In this document: positions 15,230 through 31,133 of the stretch, in pieces
How positions within the stretch are numbered: the stretch's first letter is position 1
How the letters are laid out: every line of letters begins with the position of its first letter
NCBI GenBank assembly: GCA_020086605.1
Contig: JACBWW010000008.1
Coordinates: 27,155,172-27,219,171 of the forward strand
Length of the DNA: 64,000 nt
Reading direction: 5' to 3'
Source: Lanius collurio
Taxonomy: Eukaryota; Chordata; Aves; Passeriformes; Laniidae
Notes under the pieces: model-generated
Seen by the model: the letters and a program-made list of their open reading frames with translations, nothing else
The model's database searches: none
Told to the model about the DNA's origin: nothing
Program-made: the position numbers and the translations under genes

Positions 15230-17839
15230 TGAAAATGATCACATTTACTTGTCATGCTCCACACAATATAGGAGCTATAAATTACATCTGCTTCTAAGAA
15301 AAAGGATGGGTTTTTTTTTCTTTACGTAGTGATTCTGAATAATTACCTAAAGTGGATGTGCAAAGGTAAAAAGTGTTTCACTGGTGAGATGGAGTGCCTT
15401 GGAAGATCTCTGGTACTTGTTCTGTGCCCATGTGTGTTCTTTGGATGTTTTGCTGGTACTGTTGGGAGCCTTGCACCACTCAATGGCAGTGGCTCTGGCC
15501 GGGGTGCAGTGGCAGCAGTTAATGCCAGTGGCACCAGCTGTAATCTGCCGAAGGAACTGGCTTTTGCAATGCCAGTGGGATGTGAGCTGAGGCTGATGGA
15601 ATGGATAACTGCCAGGATGTGTCCTGCAAGGCACCAGTTTACTTCTGGTGTACACAGTGCTGCAGTTTGTGCTTGCAGTGCATGGGAAGGAAACCATCCT
15701 TTTATTTGGGACCCTTGAGAGTACAAATCTGTTTCTAGTTCATAATGAGGCTGATGTGTTAAATTGGTTGTACTGTCTGACCTTCAAGATGGCCGCATTT
15801 CTAAGGTTCTTTATAGAATTAGGCTGAAGATTTGAGGCCTTTATTTTTCACTTTAACCACTGAATTTTCCATTTATACATAACATGCAAAGTCATGCTCT
15901 TGGAAGAATTTTTATTTCATCAGCAATAGAGGATACTTGTACAATAAGCTTATTGAAAACCTTGTCAAATGTTGTCTGTCCACCACAAATAAATTCTCTT
16001 ATGGCACATTTCCCTGTCAATATTTGCTCAATTTTAAGGAAAGCTTGTGAATTCCCTTGTCTCCTCCTAGCTCCCTTCACTTCAGAAGAATCGAACCTCT
16101 GTTCTGACAAACAGCCCCTACTTCTTTTAGCTTCATTTAAGCATATTCAGCATTGATTAGTTCGCACATTTTTTTTTTTTCCTCCAGAGCTTTTGGCTTC
16201 TTAGGCATTCAGTAATGTTGTTCTTACGCATTCAGTCAGGAGTTATTTTCATTCTGTGAAAACCTTGTCAGCTCTATGTATTTGAAGTATTAACTGTGAG
16301 GTTGCTGGACTTTTTAGGAAAATGGAAAAATAACCTGTGTGTGTATTCAGTAAAGAATACAAGCAAAATTATTGCGTTGTGTTTGATTTTTCTTTGTGGT
16401 TGGGTGTTTTTTGTTAAATTTTATGTGGTTTTGGGATTGTATAGATGTGTGTGTTTAAGGTCCTCTAAAAGCTAAGCAGTTTAGAGGGGTTTTTTTCTGC
16501 TGTTTTAAGGCATTTGAGATACTTTTCTGTTTTCAGGCAGGAGGGTTCTATAAAAATAGGCATTAATTTAAAATTTAAATGAAGGTTGTTTTCTGCTTAA
16601 CTACTTTCCTGCAAATAAAATCCCTAACTACACCACCTCCATCAGTTTAGAAATCTTTCTTGTGAATGACTCTTGTTGTGGCACCTTATTTGAAGTTTTC
16701 CATTAATGCTAAATTTCAGTCTTGTTCCTGAGTTAGCCAGATTTAAGTGTCTCTAGTCTGTCAAGTGTCCTCCTTGTCCTGCTTCTGCAGGTGTTGCTCT
16801 CCATGTCCTTAGCTTTGGCTGTGAAATAAATACTGTGCCTAATAACTGGAAAGAGCTGTCTTAATACATCCAAGGTTGTGATTTAGTGGCTGAAAACTAA
16901 TTTACTTTGGTCAGTTTAGTTTTTACGTGAACCACTCTCTTGATCTTGTCATGAGGTGAGGCACAAGCGATAAGGTGAGGACAAGAAGAGGACAGAACTA
17001 GTTTTTTGGGCAGTAACAGAGATTTATAAACTGTGGCTTTGTTAATATAATGAACTTCAAAAATTATAGCTACAACGATTTTCACTTAAAGCCTTAAATC
17101 AGGTTGATCTCTGTGATAATATTTTGCACTTCAGAATGGATCAAGATGCATTAAATCCATGATTGAAGGACACAGAGTCAAATGAGACTGAGAAAAGAGT
17201 ACACAAGGATTTGATGGACGTTAGTGAAACTTTGTAAGAGGATATGATGTGTTACACATTGCAACATCCTTGTGAATTTGGCTTAAGAGTATGTAATTGT
17301 GGCATCATTTTGGAGTTCTGTCTACTGGGATCAATATTAGAAACAAGTAAATGGATGTTGAGGTTTGCAAGTGGTTATTGAGAATAAAGATGGTACTCTA
17401 CATTGCCTTACAGCCTCAGAGAGTAAACCAAATTGATGGAATTATTAAAAGCAAAAGGGATCCCAACAAATCCTTCGCAGATTTACTTAAGTATTTTTTT
17501 GCTTACGATTCTGAGCGATTCAAGAATGAGTGAATTTTTGTTTACTTAAAAATTAGCTCAAGAAGTGCTTAATCTTCAGTTTTGCTTAATTGCAGAACTG
17601 CGTTGTGAAAGATGCAAATTAAATATTCTGTATAATTGAAATTTCCTTAGTAGATGAATACCAGGAAAATCTAGTACCTGATCAATCACTAAAAAATGGG
17701 AATAAAGAAAATTATTTTGCAATCAGGCTAACGACCAGCGTCTCTGAAGAATCAGGATCTTCACTCCTTTTTCTACCTTAGTCCCTCTATTAAAGAGAGG
17801 AAAAAAGTCCCCCTTATGGGCGTTAAATCTTCTGTGGTG

Positions 17840-18142
17840 ATTCAGTGTTGTAATGCAGGGAATCCTTACAACAATATATAAGACAGCGATGAACTTGGAA
17901 GGAAAGTTATATAGGAAGCGATATTTCTGTAGATGTTCAGGGATTATTTTATTCCTCCAGCTGCATGGCTGGAGTTCCCAGGCAGACCCCAGTCATGGGA
18001 CCCTGCTCTCCTTTTCCGGCCCCAGGCACACACACCCAATCAGGGGCAGGTGTGGGGGACTGTGACATGGGGACAGGGACAGACCTGTACCCTGCAGGGT
18101 CCCTCCCCTGGGATTTCAGGGGAAGGCACCTTCACAATTCAG
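17840..18142 (-). mobile_element. Solo LTR (same family as the 30.6-32.9 kb provirus) with 6-bp TSD
   Basis: The LTR proper is 17846-18136. It starts TGTTG, ends CA, and is flanked by a perfect ATTCAG duplication at 17840-17845 and 18137-18142. By eye it aligns along its length with the two LTRs at 30571-30851 and 32670-32948. Shared blocks include ggaatccttacaaca, taagacagcgatgaac, the gaagcgatattt block, and the ccaatcaggggcaggt block. On the minus strand it carries AATAAA at 17953-17948, as the other two do, which sets its orientation. It lies antisense in GOLPH3 intron 2. The 6-bp duplication fits ERVK-type (beta/alpha-retrovirus-like) integrases. Confidence 0.9.
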
Positions 18143-19955
18143 TTGATGAGATCCCGAACCCACCTGATTTCCCACTCTGAAGAGCTTTAGCCAAGAATTA
18201 TTCATCACTAAGTGCTTCAAGGAGGAGCAGATCTGTGAAGATTCAGAGGTGGCTGGGCTTCTGCTGTTGCCGGTCTCCATGTGCTGGGAAGGGGAGCAGG
18301 AGAGAAATATTATGGAAATGTGAACCAACAGATGCTTATTTGAGGGAAAAGATAATCTTGACTGAAGAAATAGTGCTGTGGTATATTAAGTATAGCAGAG
18401 AAGTGGAAAAACAATGTGGTATTGCTGGCTGGAGAGACAGGTAAACTTGGGGATAAAACTACTGTGCACTGTGGCTTCACAAGGGCTTATGGATCCTCAC
18501 TGAGTTGAATTGAGGTCTCTGTGCTCCTTTCTTCTAAATGCCTGTATGTTTAGGCTGGCACTGTTGTGCTGTATTGTATTCATGCTAGATTCTTAAACTT
18601 CTTTGCAGTGGTAGAAAAAAGTGTTTTAAGCACAAATAAGCAAGGAAAGCTATTTCCTAAACTTAATAAATCTCTTAACTTATGTCCTAAACTTAAGAGC
18701 ATTTGTAATCTCTTCAGTGAGGTTTGTTCTGTTTGTTTGTTTTTAATAATAAATCAGGTTAAAAAGATGACTTCCCATCTTACATCTTGCCTGCTAAGAT
18801 GGGATAGTGAGCACCAAGTACCAGCTGCAGCAGGCTGGAGCGATCCTGTGTGACTGAGGTTACTGTGAAACTAAACATGGGGCGCTTGAAAGCAACTAAA
18901 ATACTGTGTGAATGTCAGTTTTGAAAAGAAAGGAGGATGAGTAAGTTGAGTGTGTTTAGGCTAGTTATTAAAGGAGAATCTGAGAACTGACTATTAGTAG
19001 CTGCAATCTAGGAACTTAAATCTCATTTTGAAGTATGCTCCTGCATAATGAAAGAACAGGCACTTGCAAGAGTTCAGGATCTTGATACAAAGCTGAAAGT
19101 TGTAATATAATTATATGGGTTAATAAAAGCTTTGAGTGATGCAGTTAAAGCTTGTAAATGAGAAAGATAAATGGGTATTGTTGTGTGTTTGGTTTCAAAT
19201 AGGGATTGTCTGGATTAAAGTGCAGATGTGTTCTTAAGACCAAATGTCTGAAGTTCATGTTGGGGTGACCTCCCCAAAATGGAGACCTGGGCAGTATCTC
19301 AAGAGACCATCTAATCCTGATGGAGTAACAGATAGTGAGGTCTCTCTGGTAGATGTTTAGTCTTAAAATTCTGTACTGAATGCAGTTCAGCAGCTCCCTG
19401 GATGTTTAATTTGCCTGTTGAAGTTTTGTCTATTTCCAGACTAAGCTGATATCTTTTATGTTTCCCAAAGCACCTTACACTACTGGGTTTTTTTACCCTC
19501 TTTTAAAAAATACCTCACTTTCTAGATCTAAATATACTTTGTTCTTTTTAGCCTGGCATTTTGCACTGGTTCATTCTTGACGATTTTTTATGAAAATCTT
19601 AATTTCTTTGCTTTATATAGACCATCTGAATTGGAAATACTATTCCAGCTATGACCTGCTAGGTACTCATGAAGATCTCTTGAGCACTTTTAATTTAATC
19701 TTGTAGGTTTTGTACACTTTTGCACACCAGCTGAGGATCATCTTTTGAAGTTGTCTTACTATTGGGGTTGAAGTTATCAACAACTTCAGCTCATTGCAGC
19801 TCATTTCAGTGTTATCAACAGACCTTATGAAAATGCATTGCACTCTATTGTTTGTACTAAGGATTATTAGAACTATGGAACAGAAAAAAACACCTTTCTG
19901 ATTACTCTGAAGTATTAGGAAAAATAAGAGCTTTCACTTCCTACTTTTCATAGGT

Positions 19956-19975
19956 GTATATATATATATATATAT
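19956..19975. repeat. (TA)n microsatellite
   Basis: About ten TA units followed after a short break by another tatatata stretch (to about 19988). It is in GOLPH3 intron 2. Confidence 0.85.
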
Positions 19976-20948
19976 GTAAATATATATACAGAATTGTGTT
20001 GACTTTATTTTTCTGTCAATCACCTGCTACCTTTTACCTGATGCTTAGTAAGTGCCAACTTGTAAAACTATTTACATTGCCAGGTGTAATAATAACAACT
20101 ACTATTACTAACAGCATATTAATTCTTCTATAAATGAAGAAAGATTTTATTTTAACATACTGACTTGAGCTAGTTTAATCTCTAAGTTTTCATTTGGTGT
20201 TCTGATTTTCTGTCCAGGAAAAGAATTGTATCTGTACATGGTTTCTATAACTACTTATATTGGTAAACAAGCAGTTAATCAAATTCTTAAATTTTATTAT
20301 GTTACTCTGAATAAATTTTTGTCATGCTTTCCTGAGTGAAGAACTCAAACCATTTTAGAAGTTATTAAATAACACACTTACGGAATTGCATTTATTGTTG
20401 CATATTAAGGGGTTTTATTAGTATGTATGTATTTTCCCTAATATATGTGGGTTAACTGTTATTAAAGGAAACTCTGTTACCTGACAGTGTGTTCTTCAGA
20501 GCTGCAAAACTTGCAGATTTGTTACAAACCAATTTTTATCCATTAATATATTGTAGCTTTTGTACTTTTTCACTGTATTTTTGTTATTTTCATGCAACCT
20601 TATTGTTTAACTCAGTATTTTAAATAAATTTACTTGAAGCAGTAAAATAGACTGTACTCAGAGACTAATGTAGTGTAGCATACTTTGTTTTGGGGAGGTA
20701 GCAAAAGACCTGTCTGGGTGAGTTATTTTCCCTAAGAAATTAGGTTTTAAGTTTGTTATTAATACGATAATTTTGGCCCATTAAGGTTAATTTAAGTTAC
20801 AGATAACCTCAGATTTAACGTGTTCGAATTAAAGTTCCTTATTTTCAAAAAAATTCTTTTGCTTTTCATAACAGGTTTTTTTATTGGTGAGTGTGTTTGT
20901 CATATATGAATTATATCAAAATACTGACTGTGTTTTGTTCATTTTTAG

Positions 20949-24940
<3,992 letters not shown>

Positions 24941-26326
24941 CTGCATTCAGACTGAAATGTTCTCTCTTCTTTTGTGTAAACCAGTTGTTTCTCTTTTATT
25001 GACTATTCATGTTTTCTGTAATTTGTACCTTCTCACATGATGAATCGGCTTTTGTTTAATGGGAATTTTAAGTGATGTATTCCCTACTTCTCTGTCTGTA
25101 TACAGGATTCTGCTGGTACAAGAGACTTTCCTGTTTCAAACAACAGAAAAAATGGTTTAACTGCCATATTGGCATTCCATCTCTTATTCCGCTTGAGTTA
25201 CCTTAAATACTTTAATTTTTCACCACATTGTTATTGAAGTGGTTTGTCACCAAAGCTCCATGTCAAAGTGTCAGGACATTTTATACACAGATGTTTTCAA
25301 TTATAGCTAACAAAATTACTTAAAAAGCAGAAATGCTATGAAGCAGCTTTGTCAATAGTTCCTGTAAAATGCCCCCAAAATTTTAATTTTCCTGCAAGTC
25401 TCTTGTGTACTTATATTTTCATTAGAACGATAGCTGAGTCATAAGGCTAGTATAGAAAGGTCCAATTGTTTCATAAACCAGTCTTGGGAGGGGATACATT
25501 CCATTATATTGTATATATAGTTCAAATTGTATATTAACAACTGCCCCATCTTAGTATTTTGCTAGATCTACTTACTTGTACACCTGGTGCCCCTTATTTG
25601 CTGTCAGCCATTGCCATCTGAGGCAAAGAAAGGCCTCCTGCAGAGGTCATGTATGTGAAAGCTGTTTGTTTTCAGGAGTCTCTGGAGTTTGCCATCCAGG
25701 TATTCTCAGCCTGTGTATTGCCTTTGAAAATTAGTGACTGGAAGGAGACTGCTTTCTATCATTGGTACTTTTTTCTTTCCCTCTCCTTCTTTATGGAAGA
25801 GTCTCATGACCAGTACTACTCTTGAGTGCAGTTTTTGGTTTTGTACACAAATTAATGTTTGTCTCTTAAACCTTGAACTATTTTACACTCTAAAAACAAA
25901 AAGTCAGTCCTAGCAGGTGTTGCATGTAAATGGTTAGCAAGTAATGGCAGCAGTCAGACAATTCAGATTTCTGTAATGGGATGCTCTGCTATATTTTAAT
26001 TTTTATATATACAATTATGCTGATTAGCACACTATGGTAAAGAAACCCAAAACTTATATAAAACTCTGGCTTTTTAAACTTTATTGCCTCTTTGCCACTG
26101 CTTGTTATTTCCCATTGGTTTCACAGTGTAAATATTATGCCTTGAAAAAATTAAGCATTGATTTCTATATTTTCTTCCTCATAACAATGCAGATTTATAG
26201 TGGGGCTTACAGGTGTTTAGAAACCTTTTGGTTAATATTCAGAGCAAAAATACTAGATGGTGTATAACTGTAGAGTTGAAATTTAAGAGATCCCTTAATC
26301 TGTATACTAGCTTTTTACCTACAGTA

Positions 26327-26332
26327 AATAAA
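26327..26332 (+). other. Candidate polyadenylation signal 1
   Basis: AATAAA about 1.39 kb downstream of the GOLPH3 stop codon. Confidence 0.5.
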
Positions 26333-26845
26333 CTATGATCTTGAAAGTGCCTGAAACAGAGTAAGCATGTCACTTTTATTTTTTTTTGTTGCTAATTAGA
26401 AAGGTTTTATTGCCTAACTGAAAGCTTTAGTTAATATTATTCTTATTAGAAAGAGGGGATTTATATTAAGTAGTTCAAACTGACTTAATCAGTGGCGATG
26501 GTTGGATATGCAGGATTCATGGCTGGGACAGGCTGAATTAATTTGGGGATTGTGCAGCTGTGTCTGCCCTAGGTAGAACTCTTCAGTCTTGAGGGCAGCT
26601 CTACAGCCTCATCTTTGACTGGACTTCCACTTTTGCACTTCATTTTCAATCACTGAGATGTTTAAGTAGTTGACTTTAAAATACAACTTTAACTCATTGT
26701 ACATCTATAACCTTTTTTAAAGAAGGTTTTTAAAAACGCCGTTCTTAACATTTAATGGCACACTGTTGTTTCAGTTCTTAATGGTGTTTCTTTAGACAAA
26801 TGAAATTGAAAGTATATTGTAAGGTATTTCAAACTTTAGTTTACA

Positions 26846-26851
26846 AATAAA
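26846..26851 (+). other. Candidate polyadenylation signal 2
   Basis: AATAAA about 1.9 kb downstream of the GOLPH3 stop codon, followed within about 30 bases by GT-rich sequence. Confidence 0.5.
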
Positions 26852-26880
26852 AAGACAAACAGTGTTCTGTCACTTGTAAG

Positions 26881-28640
26881 ATGCTGTGTTTAAAACTTTG
26901 AGGAGTTTGGGCATGAACTTGGGACATTGTCTTTTAAATATTTTAAGTGGAAGAAAAACTAAAATTGTTGTGTTGCTGTTATATACTTTCTGTATACTTG
27001 GGAGTATATGCAGCTCACAGCTTTCATTCTCTCTCTCTTGGGACCTGTTTTCTCATTTTGTGTTGCTCTTTGAGAGGAGGAAAAAGTAATTAGGCAGAAA
27101 GGTCAGAAAGAATGGTGGAGTATGCCAGGAGCAAGTTATGTGCACAAAACTTTTAAAATAGCTTTGAAAATCTAAGCTACTTGAAACATGTTTTAGACTG
27201 AAAGTACCTTTCACAGTCCTATTTCTGGCCTCTCTTCTTCTGTGAGTATTTTCCATTTTCCTGATGGTTTCATGTTTGATTGTGAGGGATATTAGAGTTT
27301 TATCACCCTTACAGCCTGTATGGTTTAAAAGAAGTCATCCTTCTAATCCCCCCCTCAAAAGATGATTTGGGGATCTTTAATTTTTTTTTCCACACAGAAG
27401 ATAACTGCACACAGGATTTATAAGCTTTATTTTGCTTAGGTAGGACCTCTGACCATGATGGGGACAGTCTGTGCTGGACACATCAAAGAAATTGGATGTA
27501 AGTGAGGAAGGGTTTGTGAAGAGCAAGAGTGTCTTTTGCTGGACCACCTGGTGTAAACCTGGATGTGCAGGGGAAATAAGATAAGGTTTTGGAGTCTTCA
27601 GTCCTAAAACCTCTTCAAAAAAGCCCAGAGCCTCCAGGAAGGTAAGTTTAGTAGGTTAACAGGAACTGATTTGGCTAACAACATTGCCTTCATTGCTTTT
27701 TCATGTTATAATAAAATGGATAAACGTGGGAGACTGTGTTAGTGATATTCAGGTGCCCTCCTACCTGTTGGCTGCTACTGCAGCTCACAGAGACCTACCT
27801 GGTGTGCAGACAGTTCTGTCTGCTCCGAACTCTCAGCTCTCAATGGCTGCTTCAAGTGAAGACTCTTATCCAAAGCCTGAACTTGGACACGTGCCTCAAG
27901 GAACAACATGCATTATTCAGGGACACATTCTTTTAAAACAACCTTTCAAGTCAAAATCATGATCTTGAAAGTTAAATCACCAAGCAGTATGTGTATATAT
28001 ATGTGTGTACATATATACATATACATACCCACACAGACATATTTTCACAGTCCTTGAGATCGACATCCTCCTCTCTTGTGTTTCTAGAGCTGGTCTTACA
28101 GTGCTGTTACACGGAATGGTAGTGAAACCTGTATACCATAAATGATGCTTTTGAGGCAAAATTTGCATAAATGGTGGTAAAAGGCTGCTGACTGAGTGCT
28201 CGTGTGTTCATGCCCATTTCTCCTACAAAGTGAAGATACGTATTAACTGATATTTTCTCTGTGAACTGGACTGAATCTGTACTGTAACGAAATAAAGCAC
28301 TCTTTCATGCTATGAGCTGCAGGTGGTTACTGCATATCGCATGCGTGCAATACCTAAAGGATATTTTTTTTCCATTGGCTCAGTAATTTCCAGTTTTTCC
28401 TCAGGCTGCAGTATTCACCAGTTTGGGAAACAGAACTTTTTTTATGATTTTCATCATAGTCTTAGCTCTGCCTCAGCTGGGCTTCAACTATTTCAGGCAG
28501 CCAAAGTGTGTTATGTCTCAGTTTCCCCTATTGTCCATCTGTCTTTCTCTATGGAGGTGGGTTTCCAGCTTCAGAGAGCTATGAACTTTTTTCTCCCTTG
28601 ACTTTGAGCTCTGGTCTTTCCTGTTTCTTGTTGCTTGGTG
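26881..28640. other. Intergenic DNA downstream of GOLPH3
   Basis: No exon is recognisable. There is a mixed (TA/TG/CA) microsatellite near 27990-28036 and another AATAAA near 28287 that could serve a longer GOLPH3 transcript. Confidence 0.6.
27990..28036. repeat. Alternating purine-pyrimidine microsatellite (TA/TG/CA)
   Basis: A stretch of gtgtatatatatgtgtgtac-type sequence continuing into acatatacatac. Confidence 0.7.
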
Positions 28641-28647
28641 ACTTCAG

Positions 28648-29207
28648 CAACAGTGTGGCCAGGAGAACCACAGCAGTGATAGTCCCCCTCAGCACTGGTG
28701 AGGCCACACCTCAAGTTCTGTGTTCAGTTCTGAGTCCCTTAATTCAGTAGGAACATTTGAGGTGCTGGAGTGTGTCCAGAGAGGGCAGCGGAGCTGGGGA
28801 AGGGGTCTGGAACCTATATCCTGTAAGAAGCAGCTGAGGGAGCTGTGGGTGTTTATCCTGGAGAAAAGGAGGCTCGGGAGTGAACTGATCACTCTACAAC
28901 TCGCTGATAGAAGGGTGTTGCCAGGTGGGGATGGGGCTTTCTCCCAGGAAACAAGTGAAAGGACAAGGGGAAATGGCCTCAAGTTGTGCCACGGGAGGTT
29001 CAGGTTGGACCTCAGGAAGAATTTTTCATTGAAAGGGTGGTTAAGCACTGGAGTGGGCTGCCCAGGGAGGTGGTGGAGTCACTGTTTGTGGAAGTGTTCA
29101 GGAAACAACTGGATACGGCACTTAATCCTTTGTTTTAGGTGGTGTTTGGTTAAAGGTTGCACTTGATCATGGAAGTCTTTTCCAACCTAAATGATTCTGT
29201 GATTCTA
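28648..29207 (+). mobile_element. CR1 retroposon, 3' portion
   Basis: A well-preserved CR1 of about 560 bp in plus orientation. It runs through the phrases cactggtgaggccacacctc, ggctgcccagggaggtggtggagtc, and the terminal tccaacctaa atgattctgtgattct repeat, which is the CR1 3' signature. It is 5'-truncated. Its translation would be the C-terminal end of the reverse-transcriptase ORF plus the 3' UTR, with no intact protein. Confidence 0.95.
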
Positions 29208-30564
29208 GAATATTTCTGCTGTTGTTAGTTTTTCTTACTAATCTTTTCCTGTCCTCTTAATTTTACTATCAACCCAAGTTTGACTCTCCATTACCCTCTC
29301 CTCAGAGTTACTTTCCCTTCTGATTTGATTCCCTGTCAAAGCCTCAAGGAGCCTCCTTTTTTTCAGCAGATGGGTTTGTCAAAAATAGCTGCCTTGATGG
29401 CTGAACTGAAGCAGCTGGCAGCCTGCTACAGCTCCTAACACCTGGTTTGGTAAGGTGAACAAAACCTAGTGCTAATTTACTTTGGAACTTCTCCTTACCA
29501 GCTTCTAAAGCAAGTTATTGTCCATGCAGCAGGGGGAACTTGCAGCTAAAGATTATGGTTTTGACAGTTCTCTAGTGTAAGTAGACCATGTGAGCTAGGG
29601 CTTCAAGGACTTGCTCATCTCTCACTCCTGCTTTTCCTGCAGTGAGAGTATTCTATATGAGAGTTATTTTTCCTTTTGGGCTCTCTGCTTGTTAAAAGAG
29701 TTGAGTTTGTGTTGCAGCTCAAAGAAGCATCTCTATTTGGCTATCTGTTTTTACAAAGATATAGACATGCATTATTTACAAGGTTTCTTTAGTTGTATAC
29801 TATATGATTAAAAGGGACAAGTGGGAGAAGAAGGTGGTATAGTTATGCTTAAAATGTGATCAAATAAGCCATTTTCTTGGCACAATGTACTAAAATGTTT
29901 TGGTCTTTCACTTCTTGATTACCAATTCATCATTAAGTTTATTTTCATCTAGTTCATCTGTTGTCTGCTCAAAAAGGGTTTTCTATCATCTAATGCACTA
30001 GTCCTTCAAGATTAGTATTCTGTTGCCCCTTTCTTTTTTATATTTATTCAAACCTTGGATTTTTTTATCCCTTTGACATGGGATTGATCTTGAAGGTAGA
30101 TGTTAGAGAAGACTTTAGTGGGTGTAAAGTGCAATGACAGGCAGTTTATAAGTTTTGTTTGCTACTGCCAGGGCATCTTTATAGGTCCTTCTTTGTTTCC
30201 TGACTGTTCAAATGAAACCAAATCACATCTCAACCAGCTTTTAAAATCCTGCTCTGACTCCTTAAGCTCCTCAGGACCTCGGACACTTCTGGAAAATACA
30301 ATTTAACTACGTCATGTATAGGTTTTGCAGTGCTAAACAAAACAACTTCTACACTCTATTAAAAATCTCAGACCTTGTGTTTTCAGAGAAGTTGCAGAAG
30401 AAATTTATCAAAGCCAGATTGTTTTTCTGAGCAGGAATTTTATGGTAACCCACCTCAGCAGTGGCAGTAAGCAGAGTCCTTGGTGGAGGAGTCACACTGG
30501 TGCCTGAACAACAACTGGTCCAAGTGACCTTCCTGTCCTGGAAAGATTTGGGATTCCTCCCATC
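29208..30564. other. Intergenic DNA, nothing recognised
   Basis: Unique, AT-rich sequence between the CR1 copy and the provirus. Open frames are short and unlike any family I know. Confidence 0.6.
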
Positions 30565-30570
30565 ATTAAC
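30565..30570. repeat. Target-site duplication, left copy (ATTAAC)
   Basis: ATTAAC immediately precedes the TGTTGC start of the left LTR and recurs at 32949-32954 immediately after the right LTR. Confidence 0.92.
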
Positions 30571-30851
30571 TGTTGCAAGGGCGGAATACTTACAACAAGC
30601 ATAAGACAGCGATGAATGTTGGAAGGAAACATGAAGCGATATTTGCTGGAGGTTTAAGGATGTTTATTTCCCTCCAGCCTCACCATGGCTGAGGTCCCAT
30701 GGCTGACCCTCCCAGTCACGGCCCCTGAGCTCTTCCTGGCCCTGGGCACACAAACCAACCAGTCAGGAACAGGTATGGGGCACACGTGACATGGGGCAAC
30801 CCGTACATCCAGGGCCACCCCCCCCAGGACTTTGGGCAAGATATTCCAACA
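30571..30851 (-). repeat. Left LTR (3' LTR of the minus-strand provirus)
   Basis: About 281 bp from TGTTGCAAGG to CCAACA (plus-strand reading), giving a short terminal inverted repeat (TGTTG/CAACA). On the minus strand it carries AATAAA at 30668-30663. It aligns throughout with 32670-32948 and 17846-18136. Confidence 0.92.
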
Positions 30852-30866
30852 TTTCACCCTTTGTTT
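30852..30866 (-). other. Polypurine tract
   Basis: On the minus strand, aaacaaagggtgaaa directly abuts the 3' LTR. This is where the plus-strand primer site of a retrovirus is expected. The position and purine content support the minus orientation. Confidence 0.7.
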
Positions 30867-31096
30867 TTATATAAAAGGAGCATTGGATAACGGCTGGATA
30901 AACATAACAAAAACAATTTCTAAAGAAAATAAGCCAATTTTTGAGTCCCCAAGTGTCCAACAGACTTTCTTTGGAGCATCACAAGAGAGACAGGACTCTG
31001 AGCATGCTTCTTGTGGAAACTGAGTCAGAAAAGGGTTTTTTCTTTTCTATACCTGTTGGAATCTTAGAAAATGACAGATAATTTTTTCCCTCCCTC

Positions 31097-31106
31097 TTTT
31101 TTTTTT
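31097..31106 (-). repeat. A10 run just downstream of the captured ORF
   Basis: On the minus strand a run of ten A, followed by purine-rich sequence, begins 27 bases after the stop at 31134. It could be what remains of the poly(A) tail of the captured mRNA. A chance or retroviral purine run is also possible. Confidence 0.5.
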
Positions 31107-31133
31107 ATCCTCCCATTGGCATTGTAAAGGGGT

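Larger units (their letters stand above)
24941..26880 (+). other. GOLPH3: GOLPH3 3' UTR (extent inferred)
   Basis: AT-rich non-coding DNA follows the stop. Two canonical AATAAA hexamers, at 26327-26332 and 26846-26851, would give 3' UTRs of about 1.4 and 1.9 kb, in the range I recall for GOLPH3 in other vertebrates. The second is followed by GT-rich sequence (gtgttctgtcacttgtaag). Which one is used cannot be told from sequence alone. Confidence 0.65.

Noticed and set aside
15329..15726. Overlapping open frames of 116-129 codons on both strands in GOLPH3 intron 2
   Set aside because: There is no domain, no splice-site logic and no codon bias distinguishing one strand. Likely chance in a GC-richer patch.
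19950..19990. (TA)n tract as a regulatory or origin element
   Set aside because: Ordinary intronic microsatellite with no other supporting signal.
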